Of a stretch of DNA of 64,000 nucleotides, positions 35,001-48,100 are shown one piece after another. The stretch spans positions 228,624,352 to 228,688,351 of the forward strand of contig NC_085140.1 of assembly GCF_024139115.2 (NCBI RefSeq). Reading direction: 5' to 3'. A program made the position numbers and the translations under genes. The first letter of the stretch is position 1. Every line of letters begins with the position of its first letter. The notes under the pieces were generated by a model. That model did not search any database, was not told where the DNA came from, and worked only from the letters and a program-made list of their open reading frames with translations. Origin of the DNA: Armigeres subalbatus. Lineage: Eukaryota; Arthropoda; Insecta; Diptera; Culicidae.

Positions 35001-37897
35001 TGCTCACCGTTCTGTACAAACTCCACGAGTTTCGTGTCGCTATTGTAGGGGACATCCGGGAAATGTTCTTCCAAGTCCAGAGGAAGAAACAGGACCAGTG
35101 AAGTCAGATGATTCTGTAGCATAATGGAGACCAGTAATTGAACCCAAAGTGTACGCGGTGACGTTTATGACATTCGGAGCGGTGTGCTCCCCGAGCTGTG
35201 CTCATTACGTGAATAATCTGAATGGCAAAAGATTTAAAAAGCAGTATCCAAGAGCTGTCGAATGCATCAAATACGAATATTACGTCGACTCCATGCTAGC
35301 GAGTGTTGAAACCGAACAAGAAGCAGTGAAGCTTGCTAAGGAAGTACGATTCATACATTCTCAGGGAGGCTTCGAAATTCGTAACTGGCTATCCAACTCC
35401 AGTGCCGTCGTCGAAAACTTGCACGAGAATAACACGAAGGAGAAGAACATGAGTTTTTCCGCAGAGATGGCCACAGAAAAGGTGCTTGGAATGTGGTGGG
35501 ATACCACAACTGATACGTTCACATTCAAGTTGTCACCTAAGCACGATGTGGAGCTACTCTCTGGTGCCAGAATACCTACAAAACGTGAAGTTCTGAGGAC
35601 GTTGATGGCAATATATGATCCGATGGGACTCATCGCCAATTTTCTCATCTACTTAAAGATCCTGCTGCAGGAAATTTGGCGCTCCGGGTGCGGTTGGGAC
35701 GACGAGATCAGTGGCAAGCTAGTCGAGAAATGGACCACATGGATCGAAGCGCTGCCGAATGTTCGTCAAGTCAGCATCCCTCGTTGCTACCGAGTTATAA
35801 CGTCCGCCGCGTCGACGAATAGGGTAGAATTGCACATATTCTGTGATGCTAGCGAGAATGGAATAGCTGCCGTATCATACTTCAGGTTCGAAGAAGAGGG
35901 TACAGTAGAATGTGCCCTTATTGGATCAAAAACACGTGTAGCTCCTTTGAAGTTTCTCTCGATCCCTCGCCTTGAACTTCAGGCGGCTGTAATTGGGGCT
36001 CGATTTGCTGATTGTATAACCAAGTCGCACCGTATTGAGATTTCTCGCCGTGTATTCTGGACCGACTCCCGTGACGTGATATGCTGGTTACGTTCAGATC
36101 ACCGACGCTTCAGCCAATTCGTGGCTTTCAGGGTCAGCGAGCTTCTCGATACAACGCAGGTGAATGAGTGGAGATGGCTTCCAACTAAAGCAAATGTAGC
36201 GGACGAGGGGACGAAATGGCAAAGGATGCCGAACCTTCAGCCTAGCAGTCGTTGGTTCCATGGACCGGACTTTCTGCGGCAGCCTGAGAATGAATGGCCT
36301 GGTTATAGTGGAGATCAAGGTGCAACCGTAGAGGAGCTTCGTTCAAATATTCTTCACCATACAGTAACAAAACCACTGGTAAATTTCGAACGCTTTTCAA
36401 AATGGAAACGGTTACTTAGGTCGGTTGCGTATGTTCATCGCTTCGTATCGAATCTTCGTAAGCGCGCCAGGAAGACTTCCATCGAGCTCGGCCCACTAAC
36501 GCAGGAAGAGCTGAAGCTAGCAGAGAACATTATTTACCGGTCAGTTCAACAGCAGGCCTATCCAGGTGAAATCCAGGTGCTGCGCAACGGTTCAACAGAA
36601 CACTCATGGGAGCGCACATTACCGAGAAACAGCCCGCTGCACAAACTTAATCCGATCATCGATGAGCACGGTGTCTTGCGAATGCGAGGACGTATAAATG
36701 CCTGCGATTGGGTTGATGAAGCCACCAAAAACCCGATCTTGCTTCCGAGGAAAAACTACGTGACTCAGTTGGTGATCGCCGACTATCACGCAACTTACAG
36801 ACATCAAAATCACCATACAGCGTTGAATCAGATCCGATTAAAGTATTACATATCCCGTCTCAGATCAGAGTTTGATCAAGTCCGTAGAAGATGCCAACGA
36901 TGCAAGATTTTTAAAGCAAATCCACAGCCACCAGCAATGGGAAACCTTCCGTCTGCCCGGTTGGCAGCCTTCCAGCGACCATTCTCTTACACTGGAGTCG
37001 ACTATTTTGGGCCGATGTTAGTGCTAGTTGGCAGACGAACTGAGAAAAGATGGGAGTCCTGCTTACCTGCATGACGACCAGAGGTGTACATCGAAATCGC
37101 ACATTCGTTGTCGACCGATTCGTGTATCTTAGCTCTACGTAACTTCATAGCAAGAAGAGGACCGCCGCTGGAATTCATAAGCGACCGAGGTACGAACTTC
37201 ATAGGAGCTTCCGGGAGCTGCGCGAAGCCCTCAAGCATGTCGACGAGGAGAAACTTAAGATAGAGTTCGTCAGTCCTGTCACCAAGTGGACCTTCAATCC
37301 ACCAGCCGCCCCGCACTTTGGCGGCTGTTGGGAGCGTTTGATCCAGTCTGTCAAGCGCACCATGAAAGATTTCGACCTTCCGCGTTTGCCATCGGATGAG
37401 ATTCTTCGCTCCATACTGATGGAGATAGAGATGATTCTGAATTCAAGACCGCTTACTGACATACCATTAGATACCGACACTGAACCCCCTCTAACACCAA
37501 ATCACTTCCTGTTAGGGTCTGCTGATGGGAATAAGCCCCGATCATTTTCGATGACAAACCTTCTGTACTAAAGCAATCGTGGAAGATGGCCCAGCTGTAC
37601 GCCGATAACTTCTGGAAGAAATGGGTGGTCGAATATTTGCCCACATTGACGCGTAGGACAAAATGGTTCCAGCCCATCAAACCCATCCAAAAGGGTGATC
37701 TAGCGTTGATTGTAGATGCGAAACTTCCGAGGAATTGTTGGCCACGAGGACGAGTGATCGAAGCGATCCAAGCCGAAGACGGACAGGTCCGTCGTGTAAC
37801 CGTGCAAACAGGAACTGGACTGATGGAAAGGCCAGCGGTCAAGGTTGCTGTATTAGACGTCGGTGCAACAGGAGGTAAGCCAGCTGAACAACAGTGA
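32043..37897 (+). pseudogene. BEL-2 Gag-Pol, broken by several shifts and stops
   Basis: The pieces are 32043-33656 (Gag), then frames ending at 34260, 35101 and 37074, and pieces at 37338-37571 and 37586-37897. Gag starts with a complete PHD finger (C25, C28, C39, C42, H47, C50, C64, C67), then a coiled coil and a DUF1759-like region. A Cys/His cluster lies near 33640-33840, the protease motif AFLDDGSSSTLME near 34005 and the RT block FRIVFDAAAKVNGVSLNSF near 34915. The RT site reads YYVDSM near 35280, where the second Asp of the usual YVDD is Ser. RNase H and integrase (with VDYFGPM near 37005 and GGCWERL near 37320) follow. Breaks lie near 33600, 34245, 35100-35145, 37055, 37100-37200 and 37565. 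The element cannot make a full polyprotein. Confidence 0.9.
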
Positions 37898-37912
37898 CGT
37901 ACCGAGGGGGAG

Positions 37913-38611
37913 TGTCACAACCCTGCGAGATGCGACGCACCTTTGCGTTCAACATCACCCTTGTCTATGAGTTTAGCTCCGACCCTGGCTCGTTAACTGT
38001 CAACCACCCACCGGTCGACGGGTGACAGGCAGCTAATCGTAAGTAGCAAAAAAAGAGCACAGTTGAGTCAGCAGAAAGTTAAAGTGCATTAGCATAGGTG
38101 AGGTGTTAAAATTACTAAACATTTAATAAGTTTTTTCCTAAAGGTGAATTAATTATCCTACTTAAATTCAGCTTAGTACTCATAAGGGCAGTGTCACGGT
38201 TGATTATATTATTACTTATACTTAAACAACATGCAAAAAGAAGGTAAAATCGAACATTGAATTCATGCAAACTTAACCTAACAGCTCATGCCTTCCACAG
38301 TAATTATATACTCACTACGAAAATAGTACGGATCGTTGCGAACTAGTACGGGCAAATTATCACTAGAAAGAAACTAAACGTAAGTAGTTAGCATGCTTTT
38401 GTTATTAACGAATATCTATGATGTATCCATGCCCGAGAAAAACCTAAAAACAAACAATTATACACTATAGCATGTGAAAACGATAAAACTAATTCGACAT
38501 ATGTATTCTCTCCCCAAAGGGATTTTATAACTCCTTCTCTACTTCAGAATAAATACAAGAGTTACGAAACCGGAAACAATACTTTCTATTTGTCCGATTG
38601 CTAGCGCAATA
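37913..38611 (+). repeat. BEL-2 3' LTR
   Basis: This is the 699-bp copy of the 5' LTR, with the poly(A) signal AATAAA at 38548-38553. It keeps both TGCGA units near 37923-37935. Confidence 0.93.
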
Positions 38612-38774
38612 ATCCTCTTGTCCCACTTTACTTCACTCCCAACCAGGGTCCATGTCGGGCAGCAACGAGGATAAAGACAGCCAAGCGTAATGTTATAAGC
38701 GTCTTATAACAATACGTCATTTGGAAATGATTTCGGATAAGTGGAATTTTATCGTTGTTATAAAATGTAAAGCT

Positions 38775-38780
38775 TTTATT
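38775..38780 (-). terminator. Poly(A) signal of the RalGPS gene
   Basis: AATAAA on the minus strand lies about 90 nt beyond the stop codon at 38868-38870. No other AATAAA lies between them. The 3' LTR of BEL-2 ends 164 bp further on. Confidence 0.7.
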
Positions 38781-38867
38781 TTTGTTCTTCGCGATTTTTT
38801 AGAGAGCCTATGTTACAACAGAAGTCTATCAATATTTTTCAAGTAACCCCATCACATTCGATTTACA

Positions 38868-39120
38868 CTATTCGAATGACATCAAATTTACGGGAGGTTT
38901 ACTTGGAATATCAGTGGTAAATTGAGAAATCACCTTATTCAGAGCATGCAACCATAGTAAAGCGATATCCGCAGAGCCAGTACGGAACTTGTAGATGTGC
39001 CCATGTTGATGATTCACCAGTTGGAAGGTATCGCTTTGCACATCATCCTTTGTTTCTACATTCCATCCTTCCAATGTGCAAATTTTTGATGGTTCACGTT
39101 TATAATCAGTACGCTCAGTT
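38868..39120 (-). CDS. RalGPS: RalGPS exon 8 (second half of PH domain, stop)
   Basis: Acceptor ATTTCAG. It encodes [32 protein letters not shown] and the PH-domain Trp in [11 protein letters not shown], and ends VNLMSFE and a stop at 38868-38870. Confidence 0.92.
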
Positions 39121-42100
39121 CTGAAATTATTATTCAATATTAATAAAAGAAAAAAAACTAAAGTAAATAAAATACCCTTTGAATGATTTAGGTGCAAAGT
39201 ACACTAAAGAATTGGCCCATATTTGAACCCAGTACCGTTGCCAGGCAGAAACAGTAGGCCTACGTCGATGCTTCATCAATGTTTTCCTCCTCAAGCAGCC
39301 TTGAAATCCTAAAATATCGGCCGGAATATCCGCATCGGTTTCGAATCCAATGACACCATCGGAACTGCCAGTCGACGTAGTGTCTATTGGAGCTTTGTTC
39401 TCAAGTACCGAGTCATCCAAAAGGTGACGCGATTTAACAAATGATTCTGTTCGGTGCATAGTGCTCGTTGAACATTGAGTAGTAGTGCATGATATTTTGT
39501 TGAAAATACTGAAATGTAAAGAAGTGTTTGGTATACGAAGTAACAATTATATTGTTGCTATAACCATATTTTGCTAAGTTCATACCAAGCAGAGAAAGTG
39601 CAAATTAAGAATCAAATAAATATATAACGGGCGCAACATATATTCAGTTTAATGAAAGTTATATATTTAGTTATAGATATAAATAGAACGCAATAAATGT
39701 GTAAAATAATAAAATCAAAAATATAGAAAGGCTGTCATATTTCAAACGAAGTTAAGCATAGAGTTCTAATTTATTTTGGAATTTTCTTATCAAAAATTTA
39801 TTTTGATATTAAGTATGTAAACTTTACTCATTATTATCGATTTAATGCAGGTGTACATTTTGTAACTATTATCAACCATTGAAGAATGTGGGAAGACTTG
39901 ATTCCTTGGGAGACCGAGAACCAAAGTAGTTTTGATATATAATAGATTTTTTCTGAATACCGTTATTTATAAAGTATCGGTCGATACCCATAATCATTCC
40001 AATAAATGCTCATAATTTAAAGCATTGATAATAATTATAATTACCTTAAACTATTAGACTTGTATAATTTTTCAGAGTTCAAGCCTGCCAAAAAAATCAC
40101 TAGTACTTTTTAAATGTGCATACAAATGGGAAATATTGTAACTAGGTAGATCTATGCGCTTTTTTATTTATAGAAATAGTATTCTTTTTATTATCGGATA
40201 TCGATTTGTAACGAATTGCATATGCACCACTGATTAAGGTGTATGTCTGACCAGATATAGCAACCTCAGCGAACTCTATCGGCTTGCCGCGAGACTATTG
40301 AAATTTTCGTGAATTTAAATTCCGTGAGTGTCTCCACTCAAAACCTCATTTATTTAAATTCTTGCTGCACCGCAACCTGATAAACTACCAATAATTCACA
40401 ACTCCGTACCGTGACCTGCCCTAATTCCGCGCATTGCCTAATACCGTGGATTTTATCCAAATTGATGAATATAGAGGTACTGTCTGTCATACACATCACA
40501 TTATTTGGTGAAATACACAAATATATATCAGAAAATGTTAGCAAATTATTATTGTGGGTATTTGTGACGTAAATTAGGCGCTAAAAAATAAATGTGAAAA
40601 TGTATGACTCGACCAGCCAAAATTTTCAATCGCTTAGCAAAACGCTTAAAATTATGGTTATATTTCCAAGTCTTGTAACTTGATTTTTAAATGATATTTA
40701 CTTCCAATATCTCATTGAGCCCAGTTTTACAGCTATAAAAAATGAGCTGGGTACTGAAATGGTATTTAAATTTTTTGTTTTTGCATTTTTATTGATCAAA
40801 ACAATTGTCGCGGTATTAGGCCATCTTCTTCGCCAGTAGTGCCTAATACCGTGACTAGGCTATACCGTGAAGTTGATACTCAGAAAAATAAAACATAACC
40901 ATCACATTGAATACATAGACCATTAAACAATATCGTATAGGTATTGGAAGTGTTCATATTAAATATCTACGACATTTTTGCGTAGGATTACTAGGGAAGC
41001 ATCATTCAGATGAATTACATATTGCAATATGTATTATTCCAATACTTCCCCAAAGAGAAACTTCTGTTGGAAGACTTGAAGATGGTATACATCAAAAGAT
41101 ATTTTAGTTACTTACTAGATAAAGATTGGCGCGTCGGTTCCCTTTGTTCTACTGTCCGGAACATGTTGGGTACCAAGCTGTCAAATCGTATGGATTTTCC
41201 TTCTTTGACATTTAGCTTCCCTATCCTCGCCAGCAAAAGATGTTCCGGACAGCGACGACAGCGACAATCTTTATCTAGTAACTAAAATATCTTTTTATAC
41301 ATCTAATGAACATACAAATCGTCTTTATTGTGTCGTTCAGCACATACGAATACAATATCATTTATGCGATATTTACCACAGACTATAGTAAATATTTTTC
41401 CTGTGCAGTTTCCTTTAGAAATAAAGGTAGAGTATTTTTCATCTGAATACAAATCCTCCCATTATCTTCAAATCTACTCAGACACTCGATTGGATATCAT
41501 CTATCTATAACCTAAATAAATGTGAAGTAAATTATTTGAAAAATTTATAAACGCTTTTAAACCGCCAGAAATTGCTAACTTCCCAAGGAAATGATTCTTT
41601 CCCCAGTAGGTATCTGTGTAAAATAGTAAATTTTTATGACGTTTTTTAGTATGTATGACCTAATAATTTAATTGAAATTTGTATATTATTCAATTATTTA
41701 CATATTTTATTGTAAATGTTCTCTTAAGCTCATCATTTGACCTTGTTTGATAGGGCACGGTATTAGGCAATTTTCTGCGCGGTATTTGGAATCTTCTTCG
41801 GAATGTACGCGGTATTAGGCATATTCATAAGTAAAATGTCGAATACTATTTTCTTCATTTTTTTATGAGTTGAAGTACAAAACATATTTTTCCTTTCAAA
41901 TGTATTTAATATTGATTAAAGCGACATAGTTTTCAAGAGTGATTGTTACAAATTGAATTTTATATAGCGAATTTATTGTGGACACGTTCTTAACCCATGT
42001 CACGGTAGTACGTTAATTGAATGCACAAATATCATGTCGAATGCGTTCAAAAGAACACACGATCGGTTAAACACAAAAGATTATTATGTTCGCATCAAAA

Positions 42101-45100
42101 TAGATAGCCAGTCACAGCGCTTACCGTCCGCACTTATCGAACAAGTTCGGTACGGTACGTTTACCAGGTCAAACGTTATTCTAAAGACTAGTACAGTGAT
42201 TAGTAAAGCAAAAGCAACTAGTATATTGAATACCAATTGTTAATCAGGCAGTGTGTGGAAATGGCTATAATTTTGCAAGAAAATGTTCAATATCTCTTAG
42301 ACTTCTCTTTCACTTAGATTTGTATTTTGAGAACCGAATAGGAAGTGAAAAATTGATTGAGACTGTCCATGAACAGAAGTTCGAACCAGAGACGGTAAGC
42401 TCAATCGTAACCGCCCGAATAAAAAATACAGTAGAATAACAGTACAATTTATTGTAACACTACTATTAATAACATTAAATTGGCGATAGATTATATTGTA
42501 AATGAAACCATAGAAATACATTTGAATGCATTGTTATGAACCATTTATTCAAATGTAAATGAAGTTTTCGCAATAGAATGTACGGGTTGTTAAGTATCGT
42601 AACTATACAAAATCTGAGATTTTTCCATACATTTTTTTCGTCACACAATAGAGTGTATGGTTAATATATTGTTGAAATATCCGAACAAATCTGTTCAAAA
42701 TACAATGGATTGTATTGTATTTGTATAGTAAAACAATACGATTTTTGATTTCTCAGTTGTGACAGCTTTACTGCTCAACAATGCAATTTAAAGGGAAAAA
42801 TGCATGTTTGTCGCTATGAGCCAAATATTGTTAAATAGTTTATATGCAATGTAATGAAACATTTCAAAAGTTATCAATGTATGAATCTTATGTACGAAAA
42901 CGTTTCAAAAACAATTGCAAGTATTATTACATTAGAGAAATATGTTGATGTATTGTATCCTCAGTGTTGATACAATCTGTGCAACCCTCAATAAACAATG
43001 TATCCTATTGTATACCGTACATGGTATGGTAATTCAATTGTTTACACTATTGAACCAATAGTACATTTTTATCCGGGCGGGCAGTATATTAAAATGTGGG
43101 CTAATTTGTCGGAAACCCATTGATTAGAATACTCGCTGATTTCTTCTTTTTCCTAACGAATTGCAACTTGCTGACGAATGCAACCTTTTTTTCCTGACGA
43201 ATGCAACTTGCTGCTAGTAAATCAGATGAGCATAAGTGTAAAAAGAAACTTGTGATCCCATAGTTTGATTTGACCAATTTTCAATGGGATTCCCCGTCGC
43301 AACAATATCCTGTTCAATACAATCTGTGATTTTTTGCTGCTTAATTATTCATAAAAATTAAAGCATTTTCTTCTTCTTCTTCTATTTACGAGCAAAAATG
43401 TTATGGCAAAACTGGAATACTTTTAAAATCAAAACTCAATATTTTTGAAGAAGTGGTTTTTCGTACAATTTACAAATTTTGACCATCTTCTATTCTATAT
43501 CTATAATAGAGAACAAAGTTGGCATTTGTACGACCGCGCATCACTCAAGAATAGTCAGCCCAATTTTTGCTTATTTATATTCGTATTTATATTCGTTCCA
43601 TTTACGAAGAAAATGCTATGATGAAGCTGGAATACTTTGCAAATCAAAACTCAATCTTTTAGATGAAATGGTTTTTCATACAATTTGCATGGAATTTTCA
43701 AGTTTTGACCATCTATATAGATGAAACAAAGTTGGCATTTGTACGACCGCGCATCTCTCTGCGTTACGTAAGTAATGGATCTTCCCAAAGGCAGTATCAC
43801 TACACCCAGTCCTTTTTTTACACGGTTGGTTTTTAGTCGACTATTACCTTTAGCCTCAATGAAATTATGAGTTAACCCCACGAAAAAATTTACAAAAAAT
43901 TAAAGAAAATTCAGGTGGTATATAAAAAGCTGCGAAAGTTCAGATTAACCGAGAAATTAAAGAATACCAACCGTATATAAAAATATTGGGTGTACTCGGT
44001 GATTTGAGTTGTTTTTTTTAAGAAGGTTCGAGGAACGACACGGCCGTTCTGCTACGGACGGGGCCCATGTACATGAAATGAAGAGAAGAGAAAGTCGTAC
44101 AGATACCTTATTCTTATTGGAATGTCATGTTCCCAGTGGGACTCTTTACTTTTAGAAGGATTTGAAGGAATATATGGAATGCTTTATGTTGCATGTAACA
44201 TGTTTTATGTTGTGCATAACATGTTCTATGTTACACGTTACATTTTTTGTGTTTCATTATTTTATGTTTCATATAACATTTTTTATGTTACAAGTTACAT
44301 GTTTTATACTGCGTTCGTAACAGCACTAATGGACCAAATATTTTCTATTTCCAAACTTCACCGTGTTCAGGTTCTCTGTAGGTTGTTATTGGACCCTAAT
44401 CGCACATGTTTGTTATTTTCGCCTAATAGAGAAGTTAGTTTCAAGCGATTTCTCTAAAAACAATGTTTACTTTTATCAATCGTGCGATTTTATACAGTGA
44501 ACTGTCCCTTATTCGATATTGAAGGTTATCGAGTTAAGGAGGTATCAAGATAGTGAACATATCGAGTAAGAGAAATATCGACTTACGGTGAGAACGCAGA
44601 ATGCTAGATTGAAGGGATTGAATTCCATCCAGTAAATGAAAATATCGACATTGAGTTATGAATGGTTTTTGCCATTTGTTCCCATTCTCAAACATGTTCA
44701 ATAGAGCAAAATACAAATTTTCGGCAACTTAAGCCTTTCGCCAAAATTGTATTATAAAAATAATGAATATTTACCCTAAAACACCAGAGAACAGACATGG
44801 AGGCTCATACAAAAATTGGTTGAAAACCAAATTGGTGTAAAGCTCTTCAGCGCCGTCAACGCAGATTGCCCGACATACAAACTCAATCTCAACAGGCAAT
44901 GATGTTGGCTTACACTACGTAAACAAGGTGATGCTGACACCACAGAAAAACAGACAAAGATTTTTGCAAATGCACATTTATTGGGTTATAAAAAACGGTT
45001 AAAATTATACGTTTTCAACAATCACAAAGATTATTGCAGGTGCACATTTATTTCGGTTATTTATTCCTCAAATATTCCAGAGCACAGCGACATTCTTCTT

Positions 45101-48100
45101 CTACGGTGTGACACCTGGCTTATGTTTAATATTACGCCGTCCTTCTGTTTTAAGCCTCAGTCGAGTGTGAGAAAGAACAGTAATAGATTCATTTTTAAAC
45201 TCACGATGGACGCCAATACCGTGCGCAATGAGGTACCGGCTGTTTATTTCGATGAAAATCCCTTCCAGTTGGCAGCAGTAGTAAAAAGTCTTGACAATAA
45301 TCATGTGCTCGGTGGCGATACAGGCGTTTCTATCTGTTGTATTAAACCTGCTACTTCAAAGTTTGAAATTTTTATTATGAGCTAGGAAGAATGGTAGCAG
45401 AAAATTTTAAAAAAAATGTATGGGGAACACACATTTTTTGAAAATGGTAGCGTTTTAGATAAAAGTAATGATAAGGAATGAAGTCTGAGGTAAAAACACT
45501 ATCTCCTGCACTTAGCTGGAACTGATTTGTGGTTTAATAGTGACGAAATTTTCATTTTACGACCACTGAATCAACGCCAGTGTTGTAAAATGTCATTTGC
45601 ATTCATTTGTATAATTTTCCCAGAACTTTTTCCAGAAGGTAGCTATCAATTCATTATGTATGACGAACTTATAGCGCCTAAATGTGCCTACAACTTTGTC
45701 TAACAAGACATTGCTGTAAATATGTAACCTGGGGCGTGGGAGGCAAAATGTCATTCAAATGACATTATGTCAAATGACACGTGACATTTTGGAGAGTTTT
45801 CACTCTCCAGCCTCAGATGTTATATTTAGAACAATGTACCCTTGGATAAAAATATAGTTCTATCCAAGCTTTATGAGTACATCTAAAATTATGGAATAAA
45901 TTTGACTTCCAAAGAAAGTTAAGAACAAATTAGTCAAATGACATGCAGATGACATTTTACAAGCCTGCAACGCCATCTCTTGCATACAAAGTTTCGACTG
46001 GCACTGCAGCAGTGTTAGAGCATGACATTCTGGATCTATATGGCTTTAAAATAGCCATTCTGAACTTAGTGCATGGAATCGTTCACGCGTATTTGCGATA
46101 ACGCAGTGCCATCCTGCATGGCTGCATATATTTTAAACGCCGTGATATAGAGTGCTACTATCGTTTATATGTGGATGCAACGCATGGATGAAACAATAGT
46201 TGAACTAAAGTATTAAAAAAAATCAATCAGCTACACTTAAACATGGAAATACAGGTTGCAAAAATATGCTACAAAAATAAGGTTTGGTCAAATAACAGTG
46301 TCAAACTAAAATGACTCACCAACACTTGCAGCGAACAGATGACAACCCACTGGGTATGAGTGTTGTACAATGACAGTGTTTATGGAAATTTCGTGGCAAG
46401 CTTGTGCTACGAAATCTAGTATGCAACATGAAAGGGAAATGTAGATGCCAATCGTAAAAAAACGAGAAAAATTAACAAAATGTGTAACACAACGTAGTAT
46501 AGACAAATTATGCAAAATTGATGTTAGGTATGCCGATCACTAATTTCTATTGGCCTATTAAAATCACAATTTTGAATTCGATGGTTGGTATTCCTTAAAT
46601 TGAGTAGATTTTTCTTAAAATCGCAACACAAGATAGTGCGCCTAAGCTCGTATAAATACGTGTATACGCAAGCAAACGCAAAATTGTTATTTTTATTATT
46701 TAACGCACGTTGCGACATTCGTACGGCTGCGAATGCGTAAAGCTGAAATAAAAGGATGACAGTTGTGTGTTGCTTCCGTATTAAGTGGCGTGTCCTTGTA
46801 AACGCGAGTAGATTTAAATCTGAATCAGGAGGCTTGTCCCTAATACACTAATACACCTAATAATTTTTTACTCTAGATTAGTATAAATTTTAATAATATG
46901 AAAAATGTTTTGTTTGTATGTTATTACAGGTTTGGTATATTTCTGAATGTACTACAATTTAATTGATCTTTCATGTGCTGTTGTTTTCGGCGAAATTTCG
47001 CTTAACTTCATCAACATTGAACCTAAACTAAAAGTTCAGCTTTTCCAACTATTTTGGATTGCCTACATTTCGGGTATTAAGCCACCCGGATGGAAATTAA
47101 TTACTATGTCTGAAACTCGATTACGCATATGCATAACATGTGATAGATTTAGTTCGAAAAAGGTATTTGCTTATATGCAGTGTTGGTAGATTCATACTCA
47201 AATCTCAATCATCGAGGCTTCTTGTACGAGTCTACTCGCTTGCGATTCTTTAGGGATGTCATCTCGCTTGAGTTTCTCGGGCAGAATCGCATAGCTTCGC
47301 TCACCAGCCGAAAATGATTACGTTTTAAAAAGGGTCGGAACGCATTGTCAAATATAGTCTATTACCAATATAGTCCACTCTGGCTGTTTTTAAGAGACAA
47401 CTCAGTAGCGCCGCGGTGTCACAAAAGGCAAGCATTGTAGTGAAGAGACATTCCAAGGGGTGCTTAAACGTATGATTCAATATGCAGTATAACATGTCGA
47501 AATAATATGCTAGAAATCATCCCATGATCCCATTTTGATATCTGAGTTTAAAAATTGAAATGTTGAAAAATGTAACTCAAATTTTCAAAAAATGTTAAAT
47601 TAGTGTAATTTTTGCATTTATAGCACCCCTTGGCTATCGTTTTAGTTACCTTTTGTGACGCAAGATGGTGTGAATGTGTTGTCCCTTGCCTAATATATGG
47701 GATTCATGAAGTAAACTATATTGTTAATATACTATATTTTATTTTGTTCACATATGGATTCCTTAGCCATTGCTCAAGGCGAAAAAAGCTAATCAACATC
47801 AACAATCAACATTTGAAAAGAAAGATAAAAATAAAATTTCCAAATAACCGACGATGAACAACACTCTCAAAGGATCAAATTCCAAATTATCAATTGATAA
47901 AACTCGCTAGAGAATAAGAATCGTTCGATAATTGTATCTCGATTCAAAGCATTGGTAAATGCTACTTTTAAACTTATTTGCCTACATAACACCAAAACGC
48001 AATGCTAAAAATCTGATTGAATTTCATTGTTGACATTAAATTGGTATGAGATAGGTTTAAATGATAATTTTGTGTTTATTATCAAATGCTTTCAAAATTT

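Larger units (their letters stand above)
31312..38611 (+). mobile_element. BEL/Pao LTR retrotransposon (BEL-2), coding region broken
   Basis: The LTRs are at 31312-32003 and 37913-38611, with an exact 5-bp duplication ATCCT at 31307-31311 and 38612-38616. The polypurine tract ACCGAGGGGGAG (37901-37912) abuts the 3' LTR. The internal region resembles BEL-1 in domain order but is clearly a different family. It inserted on the plus strand just downstream of the minus-strand RalGPS gene, so the two are tail to tail. Confidence 0.93.

Noticed and set aside
44122..44457. 111-codon frame with repeated Phe-Tyr-Val blocks as a membrane protein
   Set aside because: The repeats are the translation of a minisatellite.
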